Assembly: GCA_030045215.1 (NCBI GenBank)
Contig: JASIBJ010000176.1
Span: forward strand, 1 to 5,699
DNA: 5,699 nt
Origin: Streptosporangiaceae bacterium
GTDB lineage: Bacteria > Actinomycetota > Actinomycetes > Streptosporangiales > Streptosporangiaceae
Reading direction: 5' to 3'
A model generated the notes under the pieces. The model searched no databases. It was not told the DNA's origin and saw nothing but the letters and a program-made list of their open reading frames with translations. The translations under genes were made by a program, and so were the position numbers. Below are positions 1 through 5,699 of this stretch, piece by piece; the stretch's first letter is position 1; each line of letters opens with the position of its first letter.

Positions 1-1128
1 GCGCCAGAAGGCTCGATTCCGGCCGGCACGGCACCGGATGCGGGCGAGCTGTCCTGGGGGCGTCGGGACTGGTACGCCAACTGGGAGGCCGAGCATCACG
101 CCTGCCGGGAGGGCGTGATCCTCATGGACATGTCGTTCATGGCGAAGTTCGCGGTCCAGGGCCGCGACGCGGGCCGCGAGCTTGACCGGCTGTCGGCCAA
201 CGCCGTCAACGGCGAGCCCGGCATGATCACCTACACCCAGTGGCTCAACGAATGCGGCAAGCTGGAGGCCGACCTCACGGTGACCAAGCTCGCCGACGAC
301 GACTTCTATGTGGTGGCCTCCGACACCGCCCACCGGCACGCCCTGAGCTGGATGCGCCGTCACTTCGCCGAATCAGACGCGCGAGCCTTCGCCGCGGACG
401 TCACGTCGGCCTATGGTCAGATCAACGTCCAGGGGCCGCGGTCGCGCGAATTGCTGGCCGCGGTCACCAGCGCCGACGTCAGCGATGACGCGTTCGGTTT
501 CCGGTCCGCGCGGTACATCGACATTGGGTTTGCCCGCGTGCTGTGCATCAGGATCACCTACCTCGGCGAGCTCGGCTACGAGCTGCACATCCCGGCCGAG
601 CAGGCGCTTCACGTCTACGACCGGCTGGTGGAGGCGGGTCGGCGGGTCGGCCTGCGGCACGCAGGGCTGAAGGCGCTGTCGAGCCTGAGGATGGAGAAGG
701 GCTACCGGGACTACGGGCACGACATCGACAACACCGACACCGTGCTCGAGGCCGGCCTCGGGTTCGCGGTGGCGCTGGACAAGCCGGGCGGCTTCATCGG
801 CCGGGACGCGGTGGCGGCCCAAAAGGCAGCGGGCAAGCTGAGCAAGCGCCTGGTCCAGGTGTTGCTCGCCGATGCCGAGCCGCTGATGTTCCACGCCGAG
901 ATCGTCAGGCGCGACGGGGCCCCGGCCGGTTACGTCCGCGCGGCGTCCTACGGCTGGACCCTAGGCGGCTCGGTCGGGCTGGCGATGATCGAGTCCACCG
1001 GTGAGCCGATCGACCAAGCCTGGCTCGACGCCGGGTCCTGGACCGTGCAGATCGGGGATCAGATCGTCCCGGCGCGGCTCTCGCTCCGGCCGTTCTACGA
1101 TCCGGCGAACAAGCGCATCAAGATGTGA
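1..1128 (+). CDS. Dimethylglycine/sarcosine dehydrogenase-like protein, C-terminal GcvT part (5' partial)
   Basis: The reading frame is open from base 1 to the TGA at 1126-1128 (375 residues seen), so the gene begins upstream; the GTG at 115 is internal. Residues about 17-45 (with GRRDWY and EAEHHACREGV) are the usual join between the FAD oxidoreductase half and the folate-binding half of dimethylglycine/sarcosine dehydrogenases. The GcvT-like domain spans about 30-265, with the folate-site region GKLEADLTV (D91), the segment YLGELGYELHIP (187-198) and MEKGYRDYGHDIDNTD (231-246). The C-terminal barrel runs to the family ending LRPFYDPANKRIKM. Known for the family: oxidative N-demethylation in the cytoplasm, passing the one-carbon unit to tetrahydrofolate. 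Full proteins are about 800 residues, so the FAD domain should lie upstream. The exact substrate cannot be read here; a stand-alone aminomethyltransferase is less likely given the preserved linker. Confidence 0.86.
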   Translation, partial: APEGSIPAGTAPDAGELSWGRRDWYANWEAEHHACREGVILMDMSFMAKFAVQGRDAGRELDRLSANAVNGEPGMITYTQWLNECGKLEADLTVTKLADDDFYVVASDTAHRHALSWMRRHFAESDARAFAADVTSAYGQINVQGPRSRELLAAVTSADVSDDAFGFRSARYIDIGFARVLCIRITYLGELGYELHIPAEQALHVYDRLVEAGRRVGLRHAGLKALSSLRMEKGYRDYGHDIDNTDTVLEAGLGFAVALDKPGGFIGRDAVAAQKAAGKLSKRLVQVLLADAEPLMFHAEIVRRDGAPAGYVRAASYGWTLGGSVGLAMIESTGEPIDQAWLDAGSWTVQIGDQIVPARLSLRPFYDPANKRIKM

Positions 1129-1147
1129 GGCTGCGGGCAGCCGCTGC
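1129..1147. terminator. Small overlapping hairpins between convergent genes
   Basis: GGCTGC and GCAGCC (1129-1134, 1137-1142) are a perfect inverted repeat directly after the stop codon of the dehydrogenase-like gene; realistically a 5-bp stem with a CGGG loop. A second perfect inverted repeat, GCAGC-C-GCTGC (1137-1147), shares the right arm, so the two stems exclude each other. No T-run follows on either strand. It may act as a weak terminator between the converging genes, but stem length is short for that and this is a tentative call. Confidence 0.3.
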
Positions 1148-1194
1148 ATGACCGGGCCAGTGAACGCATCAGGACGCGGTATCCGGATGGCGGC

Positions 1195-2829
1195 TCAACT
1201 GACGCTGATCAGATGCACGTCCGAGGCGGTAATGATGCCCCCGATCACCGTGTAGGTGCCCTGATAGATCTTGACGACCCCGTCGTCCTGCAGTGCTCGC
1301 AGGCGCGCGGTCACCTCGTCGCCGTTGATCGAAATGATCGTCAGCTTGTCTCGCAGCGTGCCGACGTACCCGGCCCTGAATTGCGGATACGCCGTCCCGT
1401 TCGACGAGCCGCTGGTGCCTCCCCCGACTAGCTGCCATGCCTCCAGGAACCGGTGCTGGTTGATGGCCGCGAAATAGGCGCGCACGACCGCAGCCGGATC
1501 CTGCGGTAGTGCCGCCGCGCCGGTGGTCGACTGTGTTGCGGGACGGTTGGCGGCGGGGCTGTGATGCAGCAGCTTGTAGCCGAAGCCGGCGAGCACCCCG
1601 ATCACGGCGACGCCGATGAGGCAGGCTGCGACCTTGCCGCCGACGCCACGGGACTTCCGCGGACGCGGGGCAGGCCGGTAGTCACGCGGCTGCGGGAGCG
1701 CAGGCCTGGCCGGACGGCCACCCGGCGTGCCACGGTCGGCCGGAGGCAAGCCCGTTCCGTTGCCTTCAGCGTTCCAGCGGATGGCAGGTGGAGGCGAGGC
1801 GACGACCGGCTCGGTCGGCGGCCGCGGGTTAGCGCCCGGATGCCACTGCGGATTCGTTACCGGAACGGGGTCGGCCCCTGGCCGGTCGAGACCCGTCGGG
1901 GCGGCCGCCACCGGCGGTGTCCTCGCGAAGTTGGCCCTAGGTGCCCGCACGCCCGCCGGGCCGGCGTCGCAGGCAACTCGCAGCGCCGAGGCGAACCCCG
2001 TGCACGTTGGATAGCGGTCGCCCGGCGACTTGGCCAGCGCCCTCTGGATGACTGCGTCGACCGCGGGCGGCAGGTCGGGCCGGCGCTCGGTCAGCGGCGG
2101 CGGGGGAGCTTCCAGCTGCGCCCACAGCAGTGCCATGCTCTCGTCCCGGCGGAACGGTGGGCTCCCTGACAGCATCTCCACCGCCGTGCAGGCGAGGGCG
2201 TACTGGTCAGCGCGACCGTCCGCCGGGTGCCCTTGGATCTGCTCAGGCGAGACGTAGTCCAGCGTTCCCATGAACTGGCCGGTCGCGGTCAGTGTCGAGG
2301 CTGCCAGCGAGTGCTTGCTCAGCCCGAAGTCGGACAGGTAGACGTGATCTGCGCCGTTGGCGTCGCTCTCGGCGAGAAGTATGTTGCCGGGCTTCACGTC
2401 CCGGTGCACGAGTCCGCGAGCGTGCGCGGCATCCAGCGCGGACGCGACCTGGGCTGTGATCGCTGCGGTCCGCTCGGTGCTCAGCCTGCCCTCGCGGTCG
2501 ATCAGCTTGCGCACGTCGCCGTCGGCGACGTAGCGCATCGCGATGAACAGCACGCCATCTGCCTCGCCGGCCTCGAACACCGGGATGATGTGAGGGTGAT
2601 CAACGCCGGCGGCGGCCCGCGACTCGCGGATGAATCGCTGCCGGAACGCCTCGTCCTCGCCAAGGTGAGGTGCCAGCACCTTGAGCGCGACCTGGCGGCC
2701 AAGCCGCAGGTCAAGCGCCCGGTACACCACGGCCATGCCGCCACGCCCGATCGGTGCTTCGATCTGGTAGCCGGCGATCTGCTCCCCAGGAGCTAGGCCG
2801 CCGACCACGGAGCTGAAGTCCTGTGTCAT
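1195..2829 (-). CDS. Transmembrane Ser/Thr protein kinase with NTF2-like extracytoplasmic domain
   Basis: A 544-residue receptor-type kinase. The kinase domain (about 21-290) shows the glycine loop GRGGMAVVY (28-36), catalytic lysine K50 in VALKVL, helix-C glutamate E69, HRDVKPGN (142-149), DFG (167-169) and GTLDYVSPEQ (188-197), so it should be active. Activation-loop T181 and T183 align with the autophosphorylated T171/T173 pair of mycobacterial PknB. A Pro/Arg-rich juxtamembrane linker (about 295-398) precedes one membrane span (about 400-421). The outer domain (about 442-544, AVVRAYFAAINQHRFLEAW to YQGTYTVIGGIITASDVHL) looks like the small NTF2-like sensor domains found at the ends of actinobacterial membrane proteins; there are no PASTA repeats. 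I chose the ATG at 2829 because TGGAGG lies five bases upstream and kinase homology begins soon after; the GTG at 2964 would add a 45-residue, low-complexity piece without homology. Ligand and substrates are unknown. Confidence 0.93.
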   Translation of the reverse strand: MTQDFSSVVGGLAPGEQIAGYQIEAPIGRGGMAVVYRALDLRLGRQVALKVLAPHLGEDEAFRQRFIRESRAAAGVDHPHIIPVFEAGEADGVLFIAMRYVADGDVRKLIDREGRLSTERTAAITAQVASALDAAHARGLVHRDVKPGNILLAESDANGADHVYLSDFGLSKHSLAASTLTATGQFMGTLDYVSPEQIQGHPADGRADQYALACTAVEMLSGSPPFRRDESMALLWAQLEAPPPPLTERRPDLPPAVDAVIQRALAKSPGDRYPTCTGFASALRVACDAGPAGVRAPRANFARTPPVAAAPTGLDRPGADPVPVTNPQWHPGANPRPPTEPVVASPPPAIRWNAEGNGTGLPPADRGTPGGRPARPALPQPRDYRPAPRPRKSRGVGGKVAACLIGVAVIGVLAGFGYKLLHHSPAANRPATQSTTGAAALPQDPAAVVRAYFAAINQHRFLEAWQLVGGGTSGSSNGTAYPQFRAGYVGTLRDKLTIISINGDEVTARLRALQDDGVVKIYQGTYTVIGGIITASDVHLISVS

Positions 2830-3018
2830 GCAAGCCTCCAGCGGCGGCGCTGTTCGATGCTGCGGGGCGGACCGGGGTGCCACAGCCACCTGACCCTGCC
2901 GGAACGGAACGGGGTGGTGACAGTATCCAAGGAACGGCCTGCTCGCCGCAAACGGAGTGAGCACAGAACTACACAGCGTGTCTGGGGTCAGGCCCAGGTC
3001 GGGACGGCAAGGCCCGGG
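2830..3018 (-). other. Intergenic region between glbO and the kinase gene
   Basis: This 189-base stretch separates the glbO stop from the kinase start. It holds the kinase ribosome binding site, a possible -10 hexamer TACTGT (minus strand, 2925-2920) with no convincing -35 partner, and three copies of CCGTTCC on the minus strand (plus-strand GGAACGG at 2901, 2906 and 2931) flanking that hexamer. Its glbO-proximal end carries the 21-base repeats described separately. I see no small gene with coding support. The kinase may therefore have its own promoter here, or be read through from glbO; the sequence does not decide. Confidence 0.4.
2835..2840 (-). promoter_or_regulatory. Shine-Dalgarno site that sets the kinase start
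   Basis: On the minus strand TGGAGG is followed by CTTGC and then ATG (2829-2827). The five-base spacing and strong match to the 16S rRNA tail favour this start over the upstream GTG at 2964. Confidence 0.75.
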
Positions 3019-3045
3019 TCAGGCTGGCGTCAAGCCCAGGTCGGG
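2983..3045. repeat. Imperfect 21-base direct repeats at the 3' end of glbO
   Basis: Bases 2983-3003 and 3025-3045 are 21-base copies that match at 19 positions, 42 bases apart. A degenerate third copy sits between them (about 3008-3023, shifted by one base in phase). On the minus strand the 3025-3045 copy encodes PDLGLTP at the very end of GlbO. The second good copy lies past the TGA at 3021-3019 in the same frame and would again read PDLGLTP. Confidence 0.7.
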
Positions 3046-3444
3046 CCCGCCGCCGCGCGCGGTTGGCTGGTTCACCAGGCTGTGCGCGGCCATCTGGAGG
3101 TACTCCCAGAGCTGCTCGTCCTGCGCCGGATCAAGAGCCAGCTCGTCCATCGCCGCGCGCATGTGCTTGAGCCAGAGATCCCGCTCGCGCTCGCCGATCG
3201 TGAACCGCGCGTGGCGCATCCGCAGCCTGGGATGCCCGCGCAGCTCGTTGTAGGTGGACGGCCCGCCCCAGTACTGGATCAGGAACAGCCGGAGGTGCTC
3301 TTCCGCCGGGCCGAGGTCTCGGCTGGGATAGACGGGCCTGAGCTCGGGGTCGGCCGCGACCAGCTGGTAGAACCGGTGTACCAGCCGGCGGAACGTCGGC
3401 TCGCCGCCGACCTGGTCGAACAGGCTCTCTGTCTGGCTTGTCAC
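3019..3444 (-). CDS. glbO: Group II truncated haemoglobin (GlbO type)
   Basis: A 141-residue haem protein of the 2-on-2 globin fold. It matches mycobacterial GlbO closely along its length: proximal histidine H78 in RLRMRHARF, Tyr B10 (Y26, RFYQ), Tyr CD1 (Y39, PVYP) and Trp G8 (W91, RDLWLKHM), all offset by three from the M. tuberculosis numbering, plus QYWGGPSTY (57-65) and EYLQMAAHSLVN (114-125). Known for the family: very high oxygen affinity and proposed roles in NO or peroxide chemistry and respiration near the membrane. The GTG at 3444 gives an N-terminus aligned with the family (SLFDQVGGEPTF). The last 15 or so residues after SLVNQP are an extension encoded in part by a DNA repeat. The gene follows the channel gene by 36 bases and may be cotranscribed, although a leaderless-type promoter lies just before it. 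Confidence 0.95.
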   Translation of the reverse strand: MTSQTESLFDQVGGEPTFRRLVHRFYQLVAADPELRPVYPSRDLGPAEEHLRLFLIQYWGGPSTYNELRGHPRLRMRHARFTIGERERDLWLKHMRAAMDELALDPAQDEQLWEYLQMAAHSLVNQPTARGGGPDLGLTPA

Positions 3445-3451
3445 CCGATCC

Positions 3452-3457
3452 AGCCTA
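3452..3457 (-). promoter_or_regulatory. Candidate -10 box for a leaderless glbO transcript
   Basis: The minus strand reads TAGGCT, then seven bases (GGATCGG), then the GTG start. TANNNT at this spacing is the known arrangement of actinobacterial leaderless genes, where transcription starts on the first base of the start codon. No -35 match is visible at 16-19 bases. The GGA in the spacer could instead be a weak Shine-Dalgarno sequence. Confidence 0.4.
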
Positions 3458-3480
3458 ACCGCACCGGCGGGCTGAACGGA

Positions 3481-4674
3481 CTACGGCTCGGGGGCCTGGC
3501 CCACGCCGCCCAGGTCAGTTCCGGCTGCCGTGCTGGGGTCGGTCGGCTGGCTGGGGTCGGTTGGCTCGGCAAGGTCGCCGGGCTCCCTGGACACCCGCGC
3601 TCTTGGCTGCCGAGCTGGCCTCGCCGACCTGGCAGGTGCCGACGGCGCGGCTTGCTCGGCCGGACCCGACTGGCGCGGGATCGAGGTCGCCAGCACGGCC
3701 ATGGCCTGCTCCTGCTCGGCGCCGAGCGCCTCCATCAGCCTCTCAGTGAGCTCGCGCGTGACCGCAGGCTTGGCAAGCGGTGCCGTGCGGGCCACGACCC
3801 GGATCAAGATCGTGTTCTGGTCTACTGTCTCCACTCCCAAGACCTCGGGCTTGTCGAGGATCTCCTTGCGCCAGCGCGGCTCGCGCGCCATTCGCTCGGC
3901 CGTGCGCGCCAGCACGGCCCTGGCGGTCGCGACCGGGACGCCATAGGGCAGCGGAACGTCGACCACCGCGCGGGCCCAGCCGTGAGTCTCGTTTCCGGCT
4001 TCGCTGATGATGCCGTTGCGAACGATCCAGACAATGCCGTTGACGTCGCGCAGCCGGGTAACTCGCAGGCTGACCGCTTCGACCGTGCCGCTCACGGTGC
4101 CAGTGGAGGTGCTGACGTCGATGACGTCGCCGATGCCGTACTGGTCTTCGAGCAGGATGAATATCCCGGCGAGGAAGTCCTGCACGATGAACTGCGCGCC
4201 GAAGCCGATGGCGATCCCGAGCACCCCCGCGCTGGCCAGCACCGGGGCCAGGTTCAGCCCGAGGTCCCCGATGATGATCAGGCCGGCAATGGCGAAGATC
4301 GTGACCGACGCCGCGTTACCGAGTAGCAGGGCGATAGCGGTCGTCCGCTGACTGCGGCGCTCGCGGAACACCGCGTGCGCACGGTCAGGCCGATCGTGGC
4401 TGGCGGCAGCCCGCTCGGTCAGCTTGTTGATGAGCCTGCCAGCGGCCGCCCGCACCAGGAACGCGATGATCAGGACCAGCGCTATCCGCAGCGCGAGCCG
4501 GATCGGGCCGGCCAGGTAGACCGTCGTGATGTCAGCAGCCCGGCTGTCGTGCGAAAAGTCCCAGACGAGCCTGCATGCGATCCCCGGCGCCCGGCCGCAC
4601 GCCGCCGTCAGCGTACTGCTCGCCTGGCCGCCGACAGAAAAGGCGAAATCGCGCGCAGGGAATGACGCTGTCAC
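3481..4674 (-). CDS. MscS-family mechanosensitive ion channel
   Basis: A 397-residue inner-membrane channel that should open under membrane tension and release solutes on hypo-osmotic shock. Membrane spans are at about 54-75, 113-136 and 142-176. The third carries the family's glycine/alanine-rich pore helix GVLGIAIGFGAQFIVQDF (150-167) followed by LAGIFILLEDQYGIGD. The beta domain follows (about 180-235, GTVEAVSLRVTRLRD and VWIVRNGII), then the alpha/beta vestibule domain (about 236-330). The last 65 residues are a Pro/Ala/Ser-rich, partly acidic tail with a PTDPSQPTDPS repeat, longer than in E. coli MscS. The N-terminal segment before the first span contains C26 and C34 in AACGRAPGIACRLVWD. 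GTG at 4674 is the only usable start: no ATG, GTG or TTG lies between it and the upstream in-frame stop at 4764-4762. It is the first of three minus-strand genes. Confidence 0.93.
   Translation of the reverse strand: MTASFPARDFAFSVGGQASSTLTAACGRAPGIACRLVWDFSHDSRAADITTVYLAGPIRLALRIALVLIIAFLVRAAAGRLINKLTERAAASHDRPDRAHAVFRERRSQRTTAIALLLGNAASVTIFAIAGLIIIGDLGLNLAPVLASAGVLGIAIGFGAQFIVQDFLAGIFILLEDQYGIGDVIDVSTSTGTVSGTVEAVSLRVTRLRDVNGIVWIVRNGIISEAGNETHGWARAVVDVPLPYGVPVATARAVLARTAERMAREPRWRKEILDKPEVLGVETVDQNTILIRVVARTAPLAKPAVTRELTERLMEALGAEQEQAMAVLATSIPRQSGPAEQAAPSAPARSARPARQPRARVSREPGDLAEPTDPSQPTDPSTAAGTDLGGVGQAPEP
3533..3568. repeat. 18-base tandem repeat in the channel's C-terminal tail
   Basis: Two adjacent 18-base units (3533-3550 and 3551-3568) match at 16 positions. 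In the channel frame on the minus strand they encode the six-residue repeat PTDPS(Q/T). It keeps the frame and looks like a slippage product in a low-complexity, probably disordered tail. Confidence 0.7.
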
Positions 4675-4681
4675 GCGCCCG

Positions 4682-4687
4682 ATACTA
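4682..4687 (-). promoter_or_regulatory. Candidate -10 box for a leaderless channel transcript
   Basis: The minus strand reads TAGTAT, seven bases (CGGGCGC), then the GTG start at 4674. This TANNNT spacing is typical of actinobacterial leaderless promoters and would explain why no Shine-Dalgarno sequence precedes the start. The hexamer at a 17-base spacing upstream is GGGGAA (4710-4705), which is not a housekeeping -35 match. Confidence 0.45.
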
Positions 4688-4775
4688 ATGAGCCAGGCCC
4701 GGCTTTCCCCGGAGCGAGCGCTGATGTCGGCGGTACCAATGAGGAATGACAGCCGATAAGGCTAAACGAGCCGCG

Positions 4776-4801
4776 TTGCTCAAGTTACAATGTGTTAGCA
4801 A
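4776..4801 (+). promoter_or_regulatory. Candidate regulator promoter with flanking inverted repeat
   Basis: TACAAT (4786-4791) matches five of six bases of the -10 consensus and lies 63 bases before the regulator's GTG; no good -35 is seen. It is enclosed by TTGCT (4776-4780) and AGCAA (4797-4801), arms whose centres are 21 bases apart, about two helical turns. That could be an operator, perhaps for self-regulation, but five-base arms can occur by chance. Confidence 0.25.
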
Positions 4802-4843
4802 TCGCGATCCGCTCGGGGACGGAGGGCATTCACCAAACGTGAC

Positions 4844-4851
4844 GGGGGGAG
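4844..4851 (+). promoter_or_regulatory. Ribosome binding site of the regulator gene
   Basis: GGGGGGAG ends three bases before the GTG at 4855. It is purine-rich and plausible, though the spacing from the last G is short; the earlier G bases of the run pair at a more usual distance. Confidence 0.45.
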
Positions 4852-4854
4852 CCC

Positions 4855-5699
4855 GTGTCAGCGGAGCGGAGCGCGGTTCTCGCTGCGGCGAGCGGCGGGG
4901 CGCAAGAGGCTGGTGCGGCGCCTGGGTTGGTCTTCGCGGGCGGAGGGCGCCAGGAAGCCGCGATGGCCAGGCTCATCCGGGCGCGGGAGTTGGTTCTCGG
5001 CGCACGGCCCGCCGACATCGCCGCGTTGATCTCGAGCCAGTGCGGCACCAGCAAGATCCGGGCCTATCGGCTGGCGCTGGGGATTGCCCTCGCGGATGTG
5101 GTCGCCCAGGTGCGGGCGCGGTACGAGGCCGACGGGCTGCGGGTGCCCCGCTTCAGCGAGACACTGCTGTCGGCCTATGAGAGCGGGCAGAAGCGGCCGG
5201 GCGCCGAATACCTGCATTATCTGTGTGCCGCTTATCAAGCCGATCCCGTTGACCTTGGGTTCGAGCGCGCATGCCTATGCGGCGAGCCACACCGGCCGCA
5301 GCCGCCGGCACTATCGGACGCGACGCGGGCATCAGCGGCGGATCTGACCGGACCGCCTCCGGCTGACCCACCCCCGGCGCCCGAGCCTGCCTTGCCCGCG
5401 CCGGCGATCCGGCGGCCTTCCGGCCCGCTGGCGCCTCGACTCGCGGCGATCCCCGTCGCGGGCACGAACGCTGATCCGGACGTCGGCCAAGAGGACGACG
5501 ATGAGCTGCGGCGGATGCTCATCGGGCAGATGACTGAGGCCGGCGGCCGCATGGATGGCAGGTTCCTCGGCGCGGTGGACCGGATCCGCCGGCGGATGGA
5601 CGACGCGCTGCTGGGCGGGACCGTGTCGGCTGCGATGCTTGACACCTGGGAGCATGCGGCGGCTGCCTACGGCAGGCAGTACATGACCGTGCCGACTCT
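4855..5699 (+). CDS. XRE-like helix-turn-helix transcriptional regulator (3' partial)
   Basis: The frame is open from GTG 4855 to the window end (281 residues seen, no stop). An XRE-like DNA-binding domain covers about 66-136: SKIRAYRLALGIALADVVAQ gives the first helices, RFSETLLSAYESGQKRPGAEYL the recognition part, and YQADPVDLGF the close. A longer than usual stretch lies between the helices, as in other large actinobacterial regulators of this type. A Pro/Ala-rich linker (about 145-215) follows, then a conserved-looking helical segment, DGRFLGAVDRIRRRMDD (234-250) and WEHAAAAYGRQYMTVP (265-280), which in relatives leads into a TPR-like C-terminal region; that would lie beyond the window. 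An alternative start is ATG 4963, which has AGGAAG five bases upstream and would remove 36 Ala/Gly-rich residues. Its target and signal are unknown; the divergent channel gene is one candidate target. Confidence 0.82.
   Translation, partial: MSAERSAVLAAASGGAQEAGAAPGLVFAGGGRQEAAMARLIRARELVLGARPADIAALISSQCGTSKIRAYRLALGIALADVVAQVRARYEADGLRVPRFSETLLSAYESGQKRPGAEYLHYLCAAYQADPVDLGFERACLCGEPHRPQPPALSDATRASAADLTGPPPADPPPAPEPALPAPAIRRPSGPLAPRLAAIPVAGTNADPDVGQEDDDELRRMLIGQMTEAGGRMDGRFLGAVDRIRRRMDDALLGGTVSAAMLDTWEHAAAAYGRQYMTVPT

Larger units (their letters stand above)
4675..4854. other. Divergent intergenic region between channel and regulator genes
   Basis: This 180-base region separates two genes read away from each other, so it should hold promoters for both. 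On the minus side it contains the leaderless-type -10 box of the channel gene. On the plus side it contains a TACAAT hexamer, an inverted repeat around it, an 8-base palindrome ATCGCGAT (4801-4808) and the regulator's ribosome binding site. The stretch about 4738-4805 is clearly less GC-rich than its surroundings, as expected of a promoter. No gene is supported inside it. Confidence 0.55.

Noticed and set aside
115..117. GTG at 115 as the true start of the dehydrogenase-like gene
   Set aside because: The frame is open back to base 1 and the upstream residues match the family linker, so the gene is cut by the window edge.
140..143. CLCG motif (residues 140-143 of the regulator, bases 5272-5283) as a metal site
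   Set aside because: Only a C-x-C pair with one nearby histidine is seen, with no second cysteine pair in a pattern typical of zinc or iron-sulfur binding. The coordinates in this entry are residue numbers.
2830..2964. Upstream GTG start (2964) for the kinase
   Set aside because: The added 45 residues show no family similarity, and a strong Shine-Dalgarno site directly precedes the ATG at 2829.
2983..3045. Short repeats as a possible CRISPR array
   Set aside because: Only two good copies and one degenerate copy exist, they are nearly contiguous, lack unique spacers, and overlap the coding end of glbO.
2857..4326. A 489-codon plus-strand open frame opposite the channel and globin genes
   Set aside because: It is antisense to two clearly homologous genes, its product has no recognisable domain, and long antisense open frames are common in DNA of this GC content.
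4746..5180. A 144-codon plus-strand frame overlapping the regulator
   Set aside because: It is a G/R-rich shadow; the DNA-binding domain and the conserved helical region are in the frame that starts at 4855.
5235..5655. Minus-strand open frames opposite the regulator's linker and C-terminal region
   Set aside because: They are low-complexity Ser/Arg/Gly-rich products without domains, and the plus-strand frame has recognisable conserved segments.

Overview
This window has the high GC content and strong G/C bias at third codon positions of an Actinomycetota chromosome. The protein styles fit too: an actinobacterial Ser/Thr kinase with a single membrane span, a GlbO-type truncated haemoglobin, and a long XRE-like regulator with a Pro/Ala-rich linker. 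I would guess Streptosporangiales or a neighbouring order, but the sequence alone does not settle the genus. I see no rRNA, tRNA, CRISPR array, insertion sequence or attachment site.

Layout. Bases 1-1128 (+) are the 3' part of a gene for a dimethylglycine/sarcosine dehydrogenase-like protein, of which only the folate-binding GcvT-like half lies here. A 66-base gap with small hairpins separates it from a convergent block of three minus-strand genes. In transcription order these are an MscS-family mechanosensitive channel (4674-3481), a group II truncated haemoglobin glbO (3444-3019) and a transmembrane Ser/Thr protein kinase (2829-1195). A 180-base divergent intergenic region (4675-4854) leads to a plus-strand helix-turn-helix regulator that starts at about 4855 and runs off the window end.

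How the genes may work together. The channel (turgor relief), the oxygen/NO-binding globin and the sensor kinase share a strand and are closely spaced between the first two, which suggests an envelope/redox stress neighbourhood. This is inference from proximity. Both the channel and glbO have a TANNNT hexamer exactly seven bases before a GTG start and lack a clear Shine-Dalgarno sequence, so both may be leaderless transcripts rather than one simple operon. The kinase has a conventional TGGAGG ribosome binding site.

I found no clearly new multi-gene system. The points most worth a second look are the paired leaderless-type starts, the kinase with a small NTF2-like outer domain in place of PASTA repeats, the in-frame repeat that forms and then passes beyond the GlbO C-terminus, and the divergent regulator next to the channel gene.
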